In this document: piece after piece, positions 1 to 5,088 of the stretch | Position numbering within the stretch: position 1 is the stretch's first letter | Layout of the letters: each line of letters starts with the position of its first letter | Assembly (NCBI GenBank): GCA_947588865.1 | Contig: CANPYQ010000068.1 | Span: 1-5,999 of the forward strand | Direction: 5' to 3' | DNA: 5,999 nucleotides | DNA from: an uncultured Bacilli bacterium | Lineage (GTDB): Bacteria; Bacillota_I; Bacilli_A; RF39; UBA660 | The notes under the pieces: model-generated | Databases searched by the model: none | What the model saw: only the letters and a program-made list of their open reading frames with translations | Told to the model about the DNA's origin: nothing | Made by a program: the position numbers and the translations under genes

Positions 1-249
1 GGAACTTTAGGTTTTAAAGGAAGTAAAAAGTCAACTCCATTCGCAGCTGGAATGAGTGCTGAAGCAGCAGGTAAAGCAGCTTATGATATGGGAATGAGAA
101 AAGTTGAAGTTTATGTAAAAGGTTTAGGATCAGGTAAGGAAACAGCAATCCGTTCACTTCAAACAGCAGGTTTAGAAATTACATCTATATCTGATGTTAC
201 ACCTATACCACATAATGGATGTCGTCCACCAAAACGTCCACGTGGATAA
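1..249 (+). CDS. rpsK: 30S ribosomal protein S11 (C-terminal 82 residues; 5' end outside window)
   Basis: Ribosomal protein S11 sits on the platform of the 30S subunit, contacts 16S rRNA and helps form the mRNA exit/E-site region. The reading frame is open from the first base, so the gene is cut by the window edge; about 48 N-terminal residues are missing compared with the usual length near 130. The S11 signature is clear: a GTLGFKGSKKSTPFAAGM stretch at the start, VKGLGSGKETAIRSL in the middle and the near-invariant DVTPIPHNGCRPPK close to the C-terminus. The tail reads KRPRG where many bacteria have KRRRV, a minor difference. The TAA stop is 17 bases before the rpoA start, so the two genes are certainly co-transcribed. 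The usual clostridial neighbour rpsD is not between them. Identification is secure from sequence alone. Confidence 0.97.
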   Translation, partial: GTLGFKGSKKSTPFAAGMSAEAAGKAAYDMGMRKVEVYVKGLGSGKETAIRSLQTAGLEITSISDVTPIPHNGCRPPKRPRG

Positions 250-250
250 G

Positions 251-257
251 AAGGAGG
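251..257 (+). promoter_or_regulatory. Strong Shine-Dalgarno site that fixes the rpoA start
   Basis: AAGGAGG lies nine bases before the ATG at 267. The reading frame stays open upstream to 219, inside rpsK, but only the ATG at 267 has this site at the right distance and gives the family-typical N-terminus MLNFEKP. The other nearby ATG, at 259, is in another frame and stops within five codons. Confidence 0.85.
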
Positions 258-266
258 AATGAATTT

Positions 267-1217
267 ATGTTAAATTTTGAAAAACCAATGTATAAAATAA
301 CTGAATATGTTGAAAATAAAAATTTTGGTAAATTTGAACTTGAACCACTTGAAAGAGGATTTGGAACAACATTAGGTAATGCTCTTAGAAGAATTATGTT
401 ATCAAGCATGCCAGGAAGTGCAATAGTTGCAGTTAAAATAGATGGTGTCATGCATGAGTTTCAAACTATAGAAGGTGTTGTGGAGGATGCAACAACAATC
501 GTATTAAATCTTAAAAATATAGTTGTAAAAAATAATACAGAAGATGAAGTAACTTTAAAATTATATTCTGATAAAGAGGGTGTAGTAACAGCAGGAGATA
601 TAGAAGAAAATCCTGATGTAGAAATTATAAATAAAGATCAAGTAATAGCTACAATAGCAAAAGGTGGAAAACTTGATATGGAATTTATAGTTGCTAATGG
701 ACGTGGTTATGTACCATCAAATGAAAACAAAAAATATATTGAAAATCAAAAAATTGGCTTCATTCCAATTGATGCATTATATTCACCAATTGATAGAATT
801 AGTTACGAAGTTGAAAATGCTCGTGTTGGACAAGACGCTAGCTATGATAAATTAATTATGGAAGTATATACAAATGGTTCAATGAGACCAGAAGAAGCTA
901 TGGCTCTTGCAGCTAAAATTATGATTGAACATTTAAATATTATTACTAACTTAAGTGAAATAGCGGATGTTACAGGAATAATGAATGCAAAACAAGAAGA
1001 TAGCAAACTTAAAAAATTAGAAACATCAATTGATGATTTGGACTTTTCTGTTAGAGCTTACAACTGTTTAAAAAGAGCAGGTATAAATACATTAGGAGAT
1101 TTAACAGCTAAATCCGAAATTGAAATGATGAAAATACGTAACTTAGGTAAAAAGTCTCTAAAAGAAGTAATCGATAAGATTAAGGATATGGGGCTTAGAT
1201 TCCGCGAAGACGATTAA
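267..1217 (+). CDS. rpoA: DNA-directed RNA polymerase subunit alpha
   Basis: The alpha subunit dimerises to nucleate assembly of core RNA polymerase, and its C-terminal domain contacts UP elements and activators. At 316 residues it has the normal full length. The N-terminal domain (about 1-235) carries the dimer/beta-contact signature LEPLERGFGTTLGNALRRIML at roughly 26-45, with the conserved Arg pair at 41-42. A charged linker (about 241-254) leads to the helix-hairpin-helix C-terminal domain (about 255-313), with SVRAYNCLKRAG and RNLGKKSL. Arg263 and Asn266 correspond to the DNA-contacting Arg265 and Asn268 of E. coli. The ATG at 267 is chosen because of the AAGGAGG before it; a start at 219 would overlap rpsK and add a non-homologous leader. 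It lies in one operon with rpsK and rplQ, with gaps of 17 bases on each side. Confidence 0.98.
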   Translation: MLNFEKPMYKITEYVENKNFGKFELEPLERGFGTTLGNALRRIMLSSMPGSAIVAVKIDGVMHEFQTIEGVVEDATTIVLNLKNIVVKNNTEDEVTLKLYSDKEGVVTAGDIEENPDVEIINKDQVIATIAKGGKLDMEFIVANGRGYVPSNENKKYIENQKIGFIPIDALYSPIDRISYEVENARVGQDASYDKLIMEVYTNGSMRPEEAMALAAKIMIEHLNIITNLSEIADVTGIMNAKQEDSKLKKLETSIDDLDFSVRAYNCLKRAGINTLGDLTAKSEIEMMKIRNLGKKSLKEVIDKIKDMGLRFREDD

Positions 1218-1234
1218 TAGTTAGGAGGAATATT

Positions 1235-1591
1235 ATGGCTTATAGGAAATTAGGACGTACTAATAAGCATAGAAGAAGTATGCTTGCTAATTTAACTAAA
1301 GATGTAATTATGAAAGGAAGAATAGAAACAACAGAAACAAGAGCTAAAGAGGTTCGTAAATTTGTTGATAAGATAATTTCATATGGTAAAGATGGTTCTT
1401 TAGTAGCAAGGAGAAAAGCATTAGCTTTTCTACACAACGATACAGTTGCAGTTAAAAAAGTTTTTGATGAACTTGCATTACGTTATGCAAATCGTAACGG
1501 AGGATATACAAGAATTTTGAAACTTTCTGAACGTCGTGGTGATGATGCTTTAATGGTAATTTTAGAATTAGTTGAGGAGGATGCAAACTAG
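1235..1591 (+). CDS. rplQ: 50S ribosomal protein L17
   Basis: L17 is a large-subunit ribosomal protein located near the peptide exit tunnel opening. The 118-residue product is in the normal range for bacterial L17. The family signatures are visible: the N-terminal MAYRKLGRTNKHRRSMLANL, then TKDVIMKGRIETTETRAKEVR (about 21-41) and the C-terminal NGGYTRILKLSERRGDDALM (about 88-107). An AGGAGG site six bases before the ATG supports the start. It is the last gene of the rpsK-rpoA-rplQ unit; its final codons form the 5' arm of the terminator. Genes that often follow rplQ in Firmicutes (ECF transporter ATPases, truA, rplM-rpsI) are absent, and an agr locus begins instead. Confidence 0.97.
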   Translation: MAYRKLGRTNKHRRSMLANLTKDVIMKGRIETTETRAKEVRKFVDKIISYGKDGSLVARRKALAFLHNDTVAVKKVFDELALRYANRNGGYTRILKLSERRGDDALMVILELVEEDAN

Positions 1592-1606
1592 CAGCCTCTT
1601 TTTATT
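1574..1606 (+). terminator. Intrinsic terminator of the rpsK-rpoA-rplQ operon
   Basis: GAGGAGG (1574-1580) pairs with CCTCTTT (1595-1601), using two G-U pairs. After one A-G mismatch, TGC (1582-1584) pairs with GCA (1591-1593) around the loop AAACTA. The lower 3' arm runs into TTTTTATTT. The hairpin overlaps the last codons and the TAG stop of rplQ. It separates ribosomal-protein transcription from the agr genes downstream. Confidence 0.8.
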
Positions 1607-1635
1607 TACAAATAATCTAATGACCTTAATAAATA

Positions 1636-1664
1636 TTGAAAATAAAGGGCAATTATGGTATTAT
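1636..1664 (+). promoter_or_regulatory. Sigma-A-type promoter for agrA-agrC
   Basis: TTGAAA (-35, 1636-1641) and TATTAT (-10, 1659-1664) are separated by exactly 17 bases, and a TG one base before the -10 (1656-1657) makes it an extended -10. Transcription would start near 1671, leaving a leader of about 35 bases before agrA. It lies just after the rplQ terminator, so agrAC has its own activator-independent-looking promoter. This is the best match to consensus in the window. Confidence 0.72.
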
Positions 1665-1690
1665 TTTATTGTATTAACAAAGTAAATATT

Positions 1691-1695
1691 AGGAG
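1691..1695 (+). promoter_or_regulatory. Ribosome binding site of agrA, unusually far from the ATG
   Basis: AGGAG ends 12 bases before the ATG at 1708, longer than the usual 5-9. The only in-frame alternatives (TTG at 1696, ATT at 1699) are too close to the site and would add a non-homologous MICC-like leader. ATG 1708 gives the classic receiver N-terminus MINIIICDDN. The long spacing may lower AgrA translation, which is an inference. Confidence 0.5.
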
Positions 1696-1707
1696 TTGAT
1701 TTGTTGT

Positions 1708-2409
1708 ATGATTAATATTATAATTTGTGATGATAATGAGAAAGATAGAATTAAAATAAAAAATATTGTAAAAAATTTTATGGAAAAAAATAATATAGAA
1801 AATAATATTTATGTTTTTAGCGATTATAATATAAATTTTTATAATAAAGCGAATAGTAATTTACCTTTTAAAATTTATTTGCTCGATATAGAAACACCTA
1901 CAAAATCTGGAATAGATGTCGCAAGAGAAATAAGAAGAAAAGATGTTGATAGTGTTATTATATTTCTAACCGCCCATGAAGAACTAGGTAACATTATATT
2001 AAAAAATGACTTAATGTTTTTATCTTTTATAAACAAATTTGATGATTGTGAAAATAGATTATATAGTGCTTTAGGAAAATCACTAGATTTATTAAATAAA
2101 AAAAATACAATTAGGTTTATGGATAGAAATATCTTATATACTATTAATATTAATGATATATTATATATAACAAAAGATAGTTTTGAGAGAAAGACTATTA
2201 TTAAAACAGACTACAATGAATTTAAAGTTAATCTATCTTTATCTAGTATAATAGAATTATTGGATGATAGATTTATACAAACACATAGGGCATGCTATGT
2301 AAATTCTGATAGGAAAGTTAAAATAGATAAAGCAAAGAGACTAATAACTTTCGATAATGGAGAAACAATAGATCTGCTTTCCGATAAATATAGAAAGGGA
2401 ATATGTTAA
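1708..2409 (+). CDS. agrA: AgrA-type response regulator (receiver + LytTR DNA-binding domain)
   Basis: This is a cytoplasmic two-component regulator expected to be phosphorylated by the adjacent AgrC and then to bind promoter DNA. The 233-residue protein has a receiver domain (about 1-125) with acidic residues Asp8-Asp9, the phospho-acceptor Asp60 in YLLDIETP, Thr88 in FLTAH and Lys110. A LytTR domain follows (about 134-230), with the typical DDRFIQTHRACYVN motif (187-199) and a FDNGET turn near 215. The layout and length match staphylococcal AgrA (about 238 residues). The cysteine that acts as a redox switch in S. aureus AgrA (Cys199, RCHNS) is replaced by Thr192, although a Cys lies nearby at 196. 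The TAA stop directly abuts the agrC GTG, so translation is probably coupled. It precedes its kinase gene, the reverse of the staphylococcal order. Its role in peptide quorum sensing rests on the family and on agrC, agrD and agrB beside it. Confidence 0.9.
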   Translation: MINIIICDDNEKDRIKIKNIVKNFMEKNNIENNIYVFSDYNINFYNKANSNLPFKIYLLDIETPTKSGIDVAREIRRKDVDSVIIFLTAHEELGNIILKNDLMFLSFINKFDDCENRLYSALGKSLDLLNKKNTIRFMDRNILYTININDILYITKDSFERKTIIKTDYNEFKVNLSLSSIIELLDDRFIQTHRACYVNSDRKVKIDKAKRLITFDNGETIDLLSDKYRKGIC

Positions 2410-3729
2410 GTGATAAAAATATTAACAAATATAATAACAAATTTAATGATGATAATTTCATTATTATATGTTTGGCATAAATTATTGAATAGAAAAATTA
2501 ACTTTAAAGATTATAAATTATATATTACTTCTTTTTGTATTATGATTATATCTATGTATAATTATATAATAGTAAATAAGTTTTTTAGAATATTTTTATT
2601 GACGGTAATCTTTATGTTCTTTTTTAAATTTTTATTCAAAGAAACATTACAAAAATCTATAATAACTCCTATTCTCTATCAGTTAATAGTTATGATAATA
2701 GAAAACATTTATGCAATGATACTATTTTTAATAATAAATAAAAATTTTGAATCTTTTTTAGATACTACATTTGGATTAATAATAACAAATTTTATTATAT
2801 CATTATTTACAATGATTTTTGCAAAGACAAAAATGGTTACAAAATTATATAAATGGTTGCTAGATCTAACAGACAAATTAAAAAAAATGCAAATAATGCC
2901 TTTATGTTTAATTTTAGTAATAATACTAAATATAGCAGATATGACTATTTATTATACAATAAAATTTCAATATTTAGTTATTTTCAATGTTTTAATAATT
3001 ATAGTTTGTTTTACTATTGCTATATATTCATTAAGAACGCAAAACAAATATAATAAAGTTTCAGACAAATACAACATAGCAATAAATAGTTTGAATGAAT
3101 ACGAAAAAATGATGACAAATTATAGGATTGCTAATCACGAAAATAAAAATTTGTTATTAACTATTAGAACTATGATAGTAAATAAAGAAAAGAAAATTCC
3201 AGAATATATTGATTCTTTAATACAGTGTAAATATGAGGATAATGAAAAGTTGTTATTTGAGATGAATGTAATACCTTCTGGTGGTCTTAGAGCAACCATA
3301 TATTCAGAAATATTAAAAATAAAAGAAAACAATATATCATATAATTTAAATATTGATAAAAATTTAAGAACTATTGATTTAATTGAGTTAAATACTAATA
3401 CTATAATTGATATTTGTAAAATTATAGGAGTATTTATCGATAATGCAATTGAAGAAACTATAAATATTAAAAATGGAGAAATTGGAATTTCATTATATGT
3501 TGAAGAAAACAATATAATTATAAAAGTTAGTAATAATTATAGTGGTAATATTGAAATTAGCAAAATTTATTCAAGTGGATATACTACTAAGGGAAATGGT
3601 CATGGTTATGGGTTACCATTGGTAAAGAGGATAGTTGATAATAATAAATGCTTTGAAAATGATACAGAAATTTCAAAAACTGTTTTTAGTCAAATATTGA
3701 AGATAAATTTAAAAAAAGATAATAAATGA
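2410..3729 (+). CDS. agrC: AgrC-type sensor histidine kinase (HPK10-like), peptide pheromone receptor
   Basis: This is a predicted membrane receptor kinase for the cyclic AgrD-derived peptide. The 439-residue protein starts with a hydrophobic region (about 1-208) with six or seven membrane segments, roughly 4-23, 37-55, 58-77, 84-110, 119-138, 163-184 and 187-208. A helical dimerisation segment follows (about 212-260), where His243 in ANHENKNLL is the likely phospho-acceptor (Glu replaces the Asp of the staphylococcal HD motif, as in many clostridial members). The ATPase domain (about 330-435) has an N box, FIDNAIEE with Asn345, and a G box, GHGYGLPLVKRI (397-408), and no obvious D box, as expected for HPK10 kinases. 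The GTG start directly follows the agrA stop with AAAGGGA nine bases upstream; the next ATG would cut into the first membrane helix. Sensor regions diverge quickly in this family, so the ligand is inferred from the neighbouring agrD. Confidence 0.9.
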   Translation: MIKILTNIITNLMMIISLLYVWHKLLNRKINFKDYKLYITSFCIMIISMYNYIIVNKFFRIFLLTVIFMFFFKFLFKETLQKSIITPILYQLIVMIIENIYAMILFLIINKNFESFLDTTFGLIITNFIISLFTMIFAKTKMVTKLYKWLLDLTDKLKKMQIMPLCLILVIILNIADMTIYYTIKFQYLVIFNVLIIIVCFTIAIYSLRTQNKYNKVSDKYNIAINSLNEYEKMMTNYRIANHENKNLLLTIRTMIVNKEKKIPEYIDSLIQCKYEDNEKLLFEMNVIPSGGLRATIYSEILKIKENNISYNLNIDKNLRTIDLIELNTNTIIDICKIIGVFIDNAIEETINIKNGEIGISLYVEENNIIIKVSNNYSGNIEISKIYSSGYTTKGNGHGYGLPLVKRIVDNNKCFENDTEISKTVFSQILKINLKKDNK

Positions 3730-3897
3730 AGTGTTTGCATAATTATATTATTAAAGAATTACTTAAATTTAATAATTAATAATAATTTTGATTTAACTTC
3801 ATAGTTATAGTAATAAATATGGACATTTAATATTTTAAATATAATGTTTTTTATGATATTCTTAATTTCTTTTATTATATAAATAAATTAATTTACA

Positions 3898-3937
3898 TAA
3901 AATCCTCGTTTCTTATAACTAAGTAACGAGGATTTTA
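3898..3937. terminator. Long hairpin terminator between convergent agrAC and agrBD
   Basis: A 13-bp perfect stem (3898-3910 with 3925-3937, core AATCCTCGTT/AACGAGGATT) continues after one T-T mismatch into CTTA/TAAG with the loop TAAC. GGATTTTA follows the stem core on both strands, so it can work in either direction. It lies 16 bases past the agrD stop and about 170 bases past the agrC stop. It is therefore the main terminator of agrBD and a plausible shared one for agrAC, limiting antisense read-through. Confidence 0.85.
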
Positions 3938-3953
3938 ATATAATTAATCTTTT

Positions 3954-4070
3954 TTATTTTATTAAAGATTCAGGGCATTCTGGCTCATCTAAAACCATGA
4001 ACCAGCATGCTTGGCTTCCAGTATTAGCAGATCCTAATCCTAAAGCAGCTAGTAAATTAGCAAAAAACAT
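3954..4070 (-). CDS. agrD: AgrD autoinducing-peptide precursor, 38 residues
   Basis: This is the precursor of the secreted cyclic thiolactone signal. The 38-residue product has the three-part AgrD layout: a short hydrophobic/amphipathic leader (MFFANLLAALGLGSANTGSQ), a core around Cys22 (ACWFMVL) and an acidic C-terminal tail (DEPECPESLIK). The tail aligns with DEVEVPKEL of S. aureus AgrD and with the EPxxP motif of other family members. AgrB is expected to cleave before the tail and close a ring on Cys22. The ring would be CWFMV or CWFMVL: the distance from Cys to the DE/EP motif is one residue longer than in S. aureus and Listeria AgrD. A second Cys (Cys32) lies in the tail. The ATG has AAGGAGG seven bases upstream, the strongest site of the locus. 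It is encoded 58 bases after agrB on the same strand. Identification is firm from motifs plus context; mature peptide boundaries are inferred. Confidence 0.93.
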   Translation of the reverse strand: MFFANLLAALGLGSANTGSQACWFMVLDEPECPESLIK

Positions 4071-4077
4071 ATCACAG

Positions 4078-4084
4078 CCTCCTT
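4078..4084 (-). promoter_or_regulatory. Consensus ribosome binding site of agrD
   Basis: Read on the - strand, AAGGAGG stands seven bases before the agrD ATG. It is nearer to consensus than the AAGAAGG in front of agrB. This predicts more precursor peptide than membrane protease from the same transcript, and it decides the agrD start. Confidence 0.8.
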
Positions 4085-4103
4085 CCAATTCTTTTATATA
4101 TTC

Positions 4104-4120
4104 AAACCTTATTAAGGTTT
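4104..4120 (-). other. Small hairpin in the agrB-agrD spacer
   Basis: AAACCTT and AAGGTTT form a 7-bp stem with a 3-base loop. The GGTTT arm also belongs to an adjoining perfect palindrome GGTTTAAACC (4116-4125), so AAACC occurs on both sides of GGTTT. There is no U-run after the stem on the - strand, so it is not a terminator. A role in mRNA processing or 5'-end protection of agrD mRNA is possible but unproven. Confidence 0.45.
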
Positions 4121-4128
4121 AAACCAAA

Positions 4129-4746
4129 TTAATTAGAAAATTCAGGGTGTTCTTTTAGAAATGTTATATAATTATTATAAGGTAATTTAAATATTTTATA
4201 TACTGTTGGAGAAATCATAAGGTTTTGCATTATAATTGAAAATATAAAGCAATTAGCTATAAATTTATCTTTTATAATGATTGAACTAAAACTAAATATT
4301 ATAACTAATAAAGTAGAAATAGTTTTATATATTTCTCTTCTTTTTTTATTTATAATAGGTCTTTTTTTTGTATCTGCAGGACTATTTTTAAACATTAAAC
4401 ATATTCCTAAAATACTTATTATAATTTTTAAATATATAGAGATATTTATAAAAGTACATATATATGGGATTCCTATAAATAAAATAGTAGAGGTTAATAG
4501 GCATATCCAACTTTTTGTAGCATGTAAACCAAAGGAAGGCATTCTAAGAATATTATAAATAATCATATATAAAATCATTTCCTCAAAAATACCTAAAAAT
4601 ATTGATAATACAAAAATAACAATTAGTTTACTTATAGTTAAATATATACTGATTAATCCATATTCAATCTCTTTTAATTTTATTTCATCATAGTTCGTAT
4701 ATTTTTTTATATAATTTATACATTTTGTAATGATTACTTTCTTCAT
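4129..4746 (-). CDS. agrB: AgrB-type membrane peptidase, processes AgrD
   Basis: AgrB is an integral membrane cysteine endopeptidase that removes the AgrD C-terminal tail and forms the thiolactone ring. The 205-residue product matches the family length (about 190-210). The catalytic pair is visible in GLHATKSWIC: His75 and Cys82, with the same 7-residue spacing as His77/Cys84 of S. aureus AgrB. The family motif SPADTKKRPI occurs at 122-131. Hydrophobic segments lie at about 33-53, 56-67, 81-101, 103-119, 142-158 and 161-178. The N-terminus is positively charged and partly amphipathic. The ATG at 4746 is preceded on the - strand by AAGAAGG with a 6-base gap. agrD follows at 58 bases and is its evident substrate. 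The gene is extremely AT-rich and uses ATA-type isoleucine codons freely, unlike the ribosomal genes upstream. Confidence 0.94.
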   Translation of the reverse strand: MKKVIITKCINYIKKYTNYDEIKLKEIEYGLISIYLTISKLIVIFVLSIFLGIFEEMILYMIIYNILRMPSFGLHATKSWICLLTSTILFIGIPYICTFINISIYLKIIISILGICLMFKNSPADTKKRPIINKKRREIYKTISTLLVIIFSFSSIIIKDKFIANCFIFSIIMQNLMISPTVYKIFKLPYNNYITFLKEHPEFSN

Positions 4747-4773
4747 ATTATACCTTCTTACTTCAACAAATAA

Positions 4774-4802
4774 ATTATAATATTAAAAATAAAAAATTAA
4801 AA
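4774..4802 (-). promoter_or_regulatory. Candidate agrBD promoter: good -10, poor -35
   Basis: On the - strand a perfect TATAAT (4774-4779) is preceded at 17 bases by TTTTAA (4797-4802), a poor -35. Transcription would start near 4767, giving a short leader before agrB. A weak -35 fits a promoter that needs an activator such as AgrA, but I found no convincing pair of LytTR-type direct repeats next to it. In such AT-rich DNA a TATAAT can occur by chance. Confidence 0.4.
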
Positions 4803-4837
4803 CTTAAAATGTTTTAATTTTTGAAAAGAGAGTTTAA

Positions 4838-4876
4838 TCAAAAAAAATGCATTATTTTAGTTTGCACTTTTTTTGA
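4838..4876. repeat. A/T-tract inverted repeat with 13-base arms
   Basis: TCAAAAAAAATGC (4838-4850) and GCACTTTTTTTGA (4864-4876) form an inverted repeat around a 13-base spacer. On the + strand there is one A-C mismatch; on the - strand it becomes a G-U pair, so an RNA hairpin would be complete only in the agrB direction. It lies about 90-130 bases before the agrB start and about 210 before csp. The arms are mostly A and T runs, so it could be an operator, bent DNA or a leader hairpin. No gene ends here that would need a terminator. Confidence 0.55.
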
Positions 4877-4939
4877 TTTCAAACATATAAATTAACACTT
4901 CAAGCAAAATTTATTTTTCAAATATACAAATTGTGTTAA

Positions 4940-4960
4940 AATTAGAATGTTTTTCTAATT
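4940..4960. repeat. Small dyad AATTAGAA/TTCTAATT
   Basis: Two perfect 8-base arms are separated by TGTTT. The dyad lies about 85 bases upstream of the csp -10. It has operator-like size and symmetry but is AT-only apart from one G-C pair per arm, so chance is possible. Confidence 0.35.
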
Positions 4961-5044
4961 ATATTACAGAATATTAATTATGTTCAGCGTAAAAATTATG
5001 TCGAATTTTTTTGTATGATGATTAACTTTAGATACCTTTTATTA

Positions 5045-5053
5045 TGCTATAAT
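5045..5053 (+). promoter_or_regulatory. Extended -10 promoter of csp
   Basis: TGCTATAAT gives a perfect -10 (5048-5053) with the TGn extension. The -35 region near 5024-5030 (AACTTTA) is far from TTGACA, which extended -10 promoters tolerate. Transcription would start near 5060, leaving a leader of only about 28 bases, too short for the long thermosensing leader known from E. coli cspA. Confidence 0.65.
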
Positions 5054-5072
5054 TAATTTGTAAGAGAAACTA

Positions 5073-5080
5073 GAAGGGAG
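5073..5080 (+). promoter_or_regulatory. Ribosome binding site deciding the csp start
   Basis: GAAGGGAG ends 2 bases before an in-frame GTG at 5083 and 8 bases before a second GTG at 5089. Only the second has workable spacing, and it gives the normal cold-shock N-terminus M-I-T-GKVKWF. The ATG at 5081 is out of frame and stops after three codons. Confidence 0.7.
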
Positions 5081-5088
5081 ATGTGTTT

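Larger units (their letters stand above)
4803..5044. other. AT-rich divergent control region between agrB and csp, no gene seen
   Basis: The gap between the agrB and csp start codons is about 340 bases and contains no convincing coding sequence on either strand. It holds the agrBD and csp promoters at its two ends, plus three dyads (4838-4876, 4940-4960 and 4991-5010). Because the genes diverge, any regulator bound here, including AgrA, could affect both. I see no tRNA, known riboswitch or insertion sequence in it. Confidence 0.6.

Noticed and set aside
1592..1707. Possible leader RNA or attenuator upstream of agrA.
   Set aside because: Apart from the rplQ terminator and the -35/-10 promoter I see no stable structure; the expected leader is only about 35 bases.
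3747..3776. Dyad ATTATTAAA/TTTAATAAT shortly after agrC as an agrC terminator.
   Set aside because: The stem is entirely A-T with a 12-base loop and no clean T-run follows; such matches are expected by chance here.
3726..3779. A 17-codon + strand frame (MKCLHNYIIKELLKFNN) overlapping the agrC stop as ATGA, containing a Cys, as a possible second signal peptide.
   Set aside because: No Shine-Dalgarno site precedes it, it has no AgrD-like acidic tail or EP motif, and short open frames are common in such AT-rich DNA.
4277..4558. A 93-codon + strand frame within agrB.
   Set aside because: It is antisense to the clearly conserved agrB membrane domain, has no ribosome site, and its hydrophobic content is a shadow of the AT-rich membrane gene.
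4747..4752. TATAAT on the - strand immediately before the agrB ATG as a promoter.
   Set aside because: Transcription would start inside agrB after the start codon. The bases are simply the spacer between AAGAAGG and ATG.
4991..5012. Hairpin AAAAATT/AATTTTT followed by T's, as a terminator or small RNA end.
   Set aside because: The stem has only seven A-T pairs, no transcript is known to end there, and the space to any upstream promoter is too short for a convincing small RNA.
5021..5029. AAAGTTAAT on the - strand, matching the LytTR half-site consensus, as an AgrA site at the csp promoter.
   Set aside because: LytTR regulators bind paired direct repeats, and no second copy lies at the expected 10-15 base spacing on either side.
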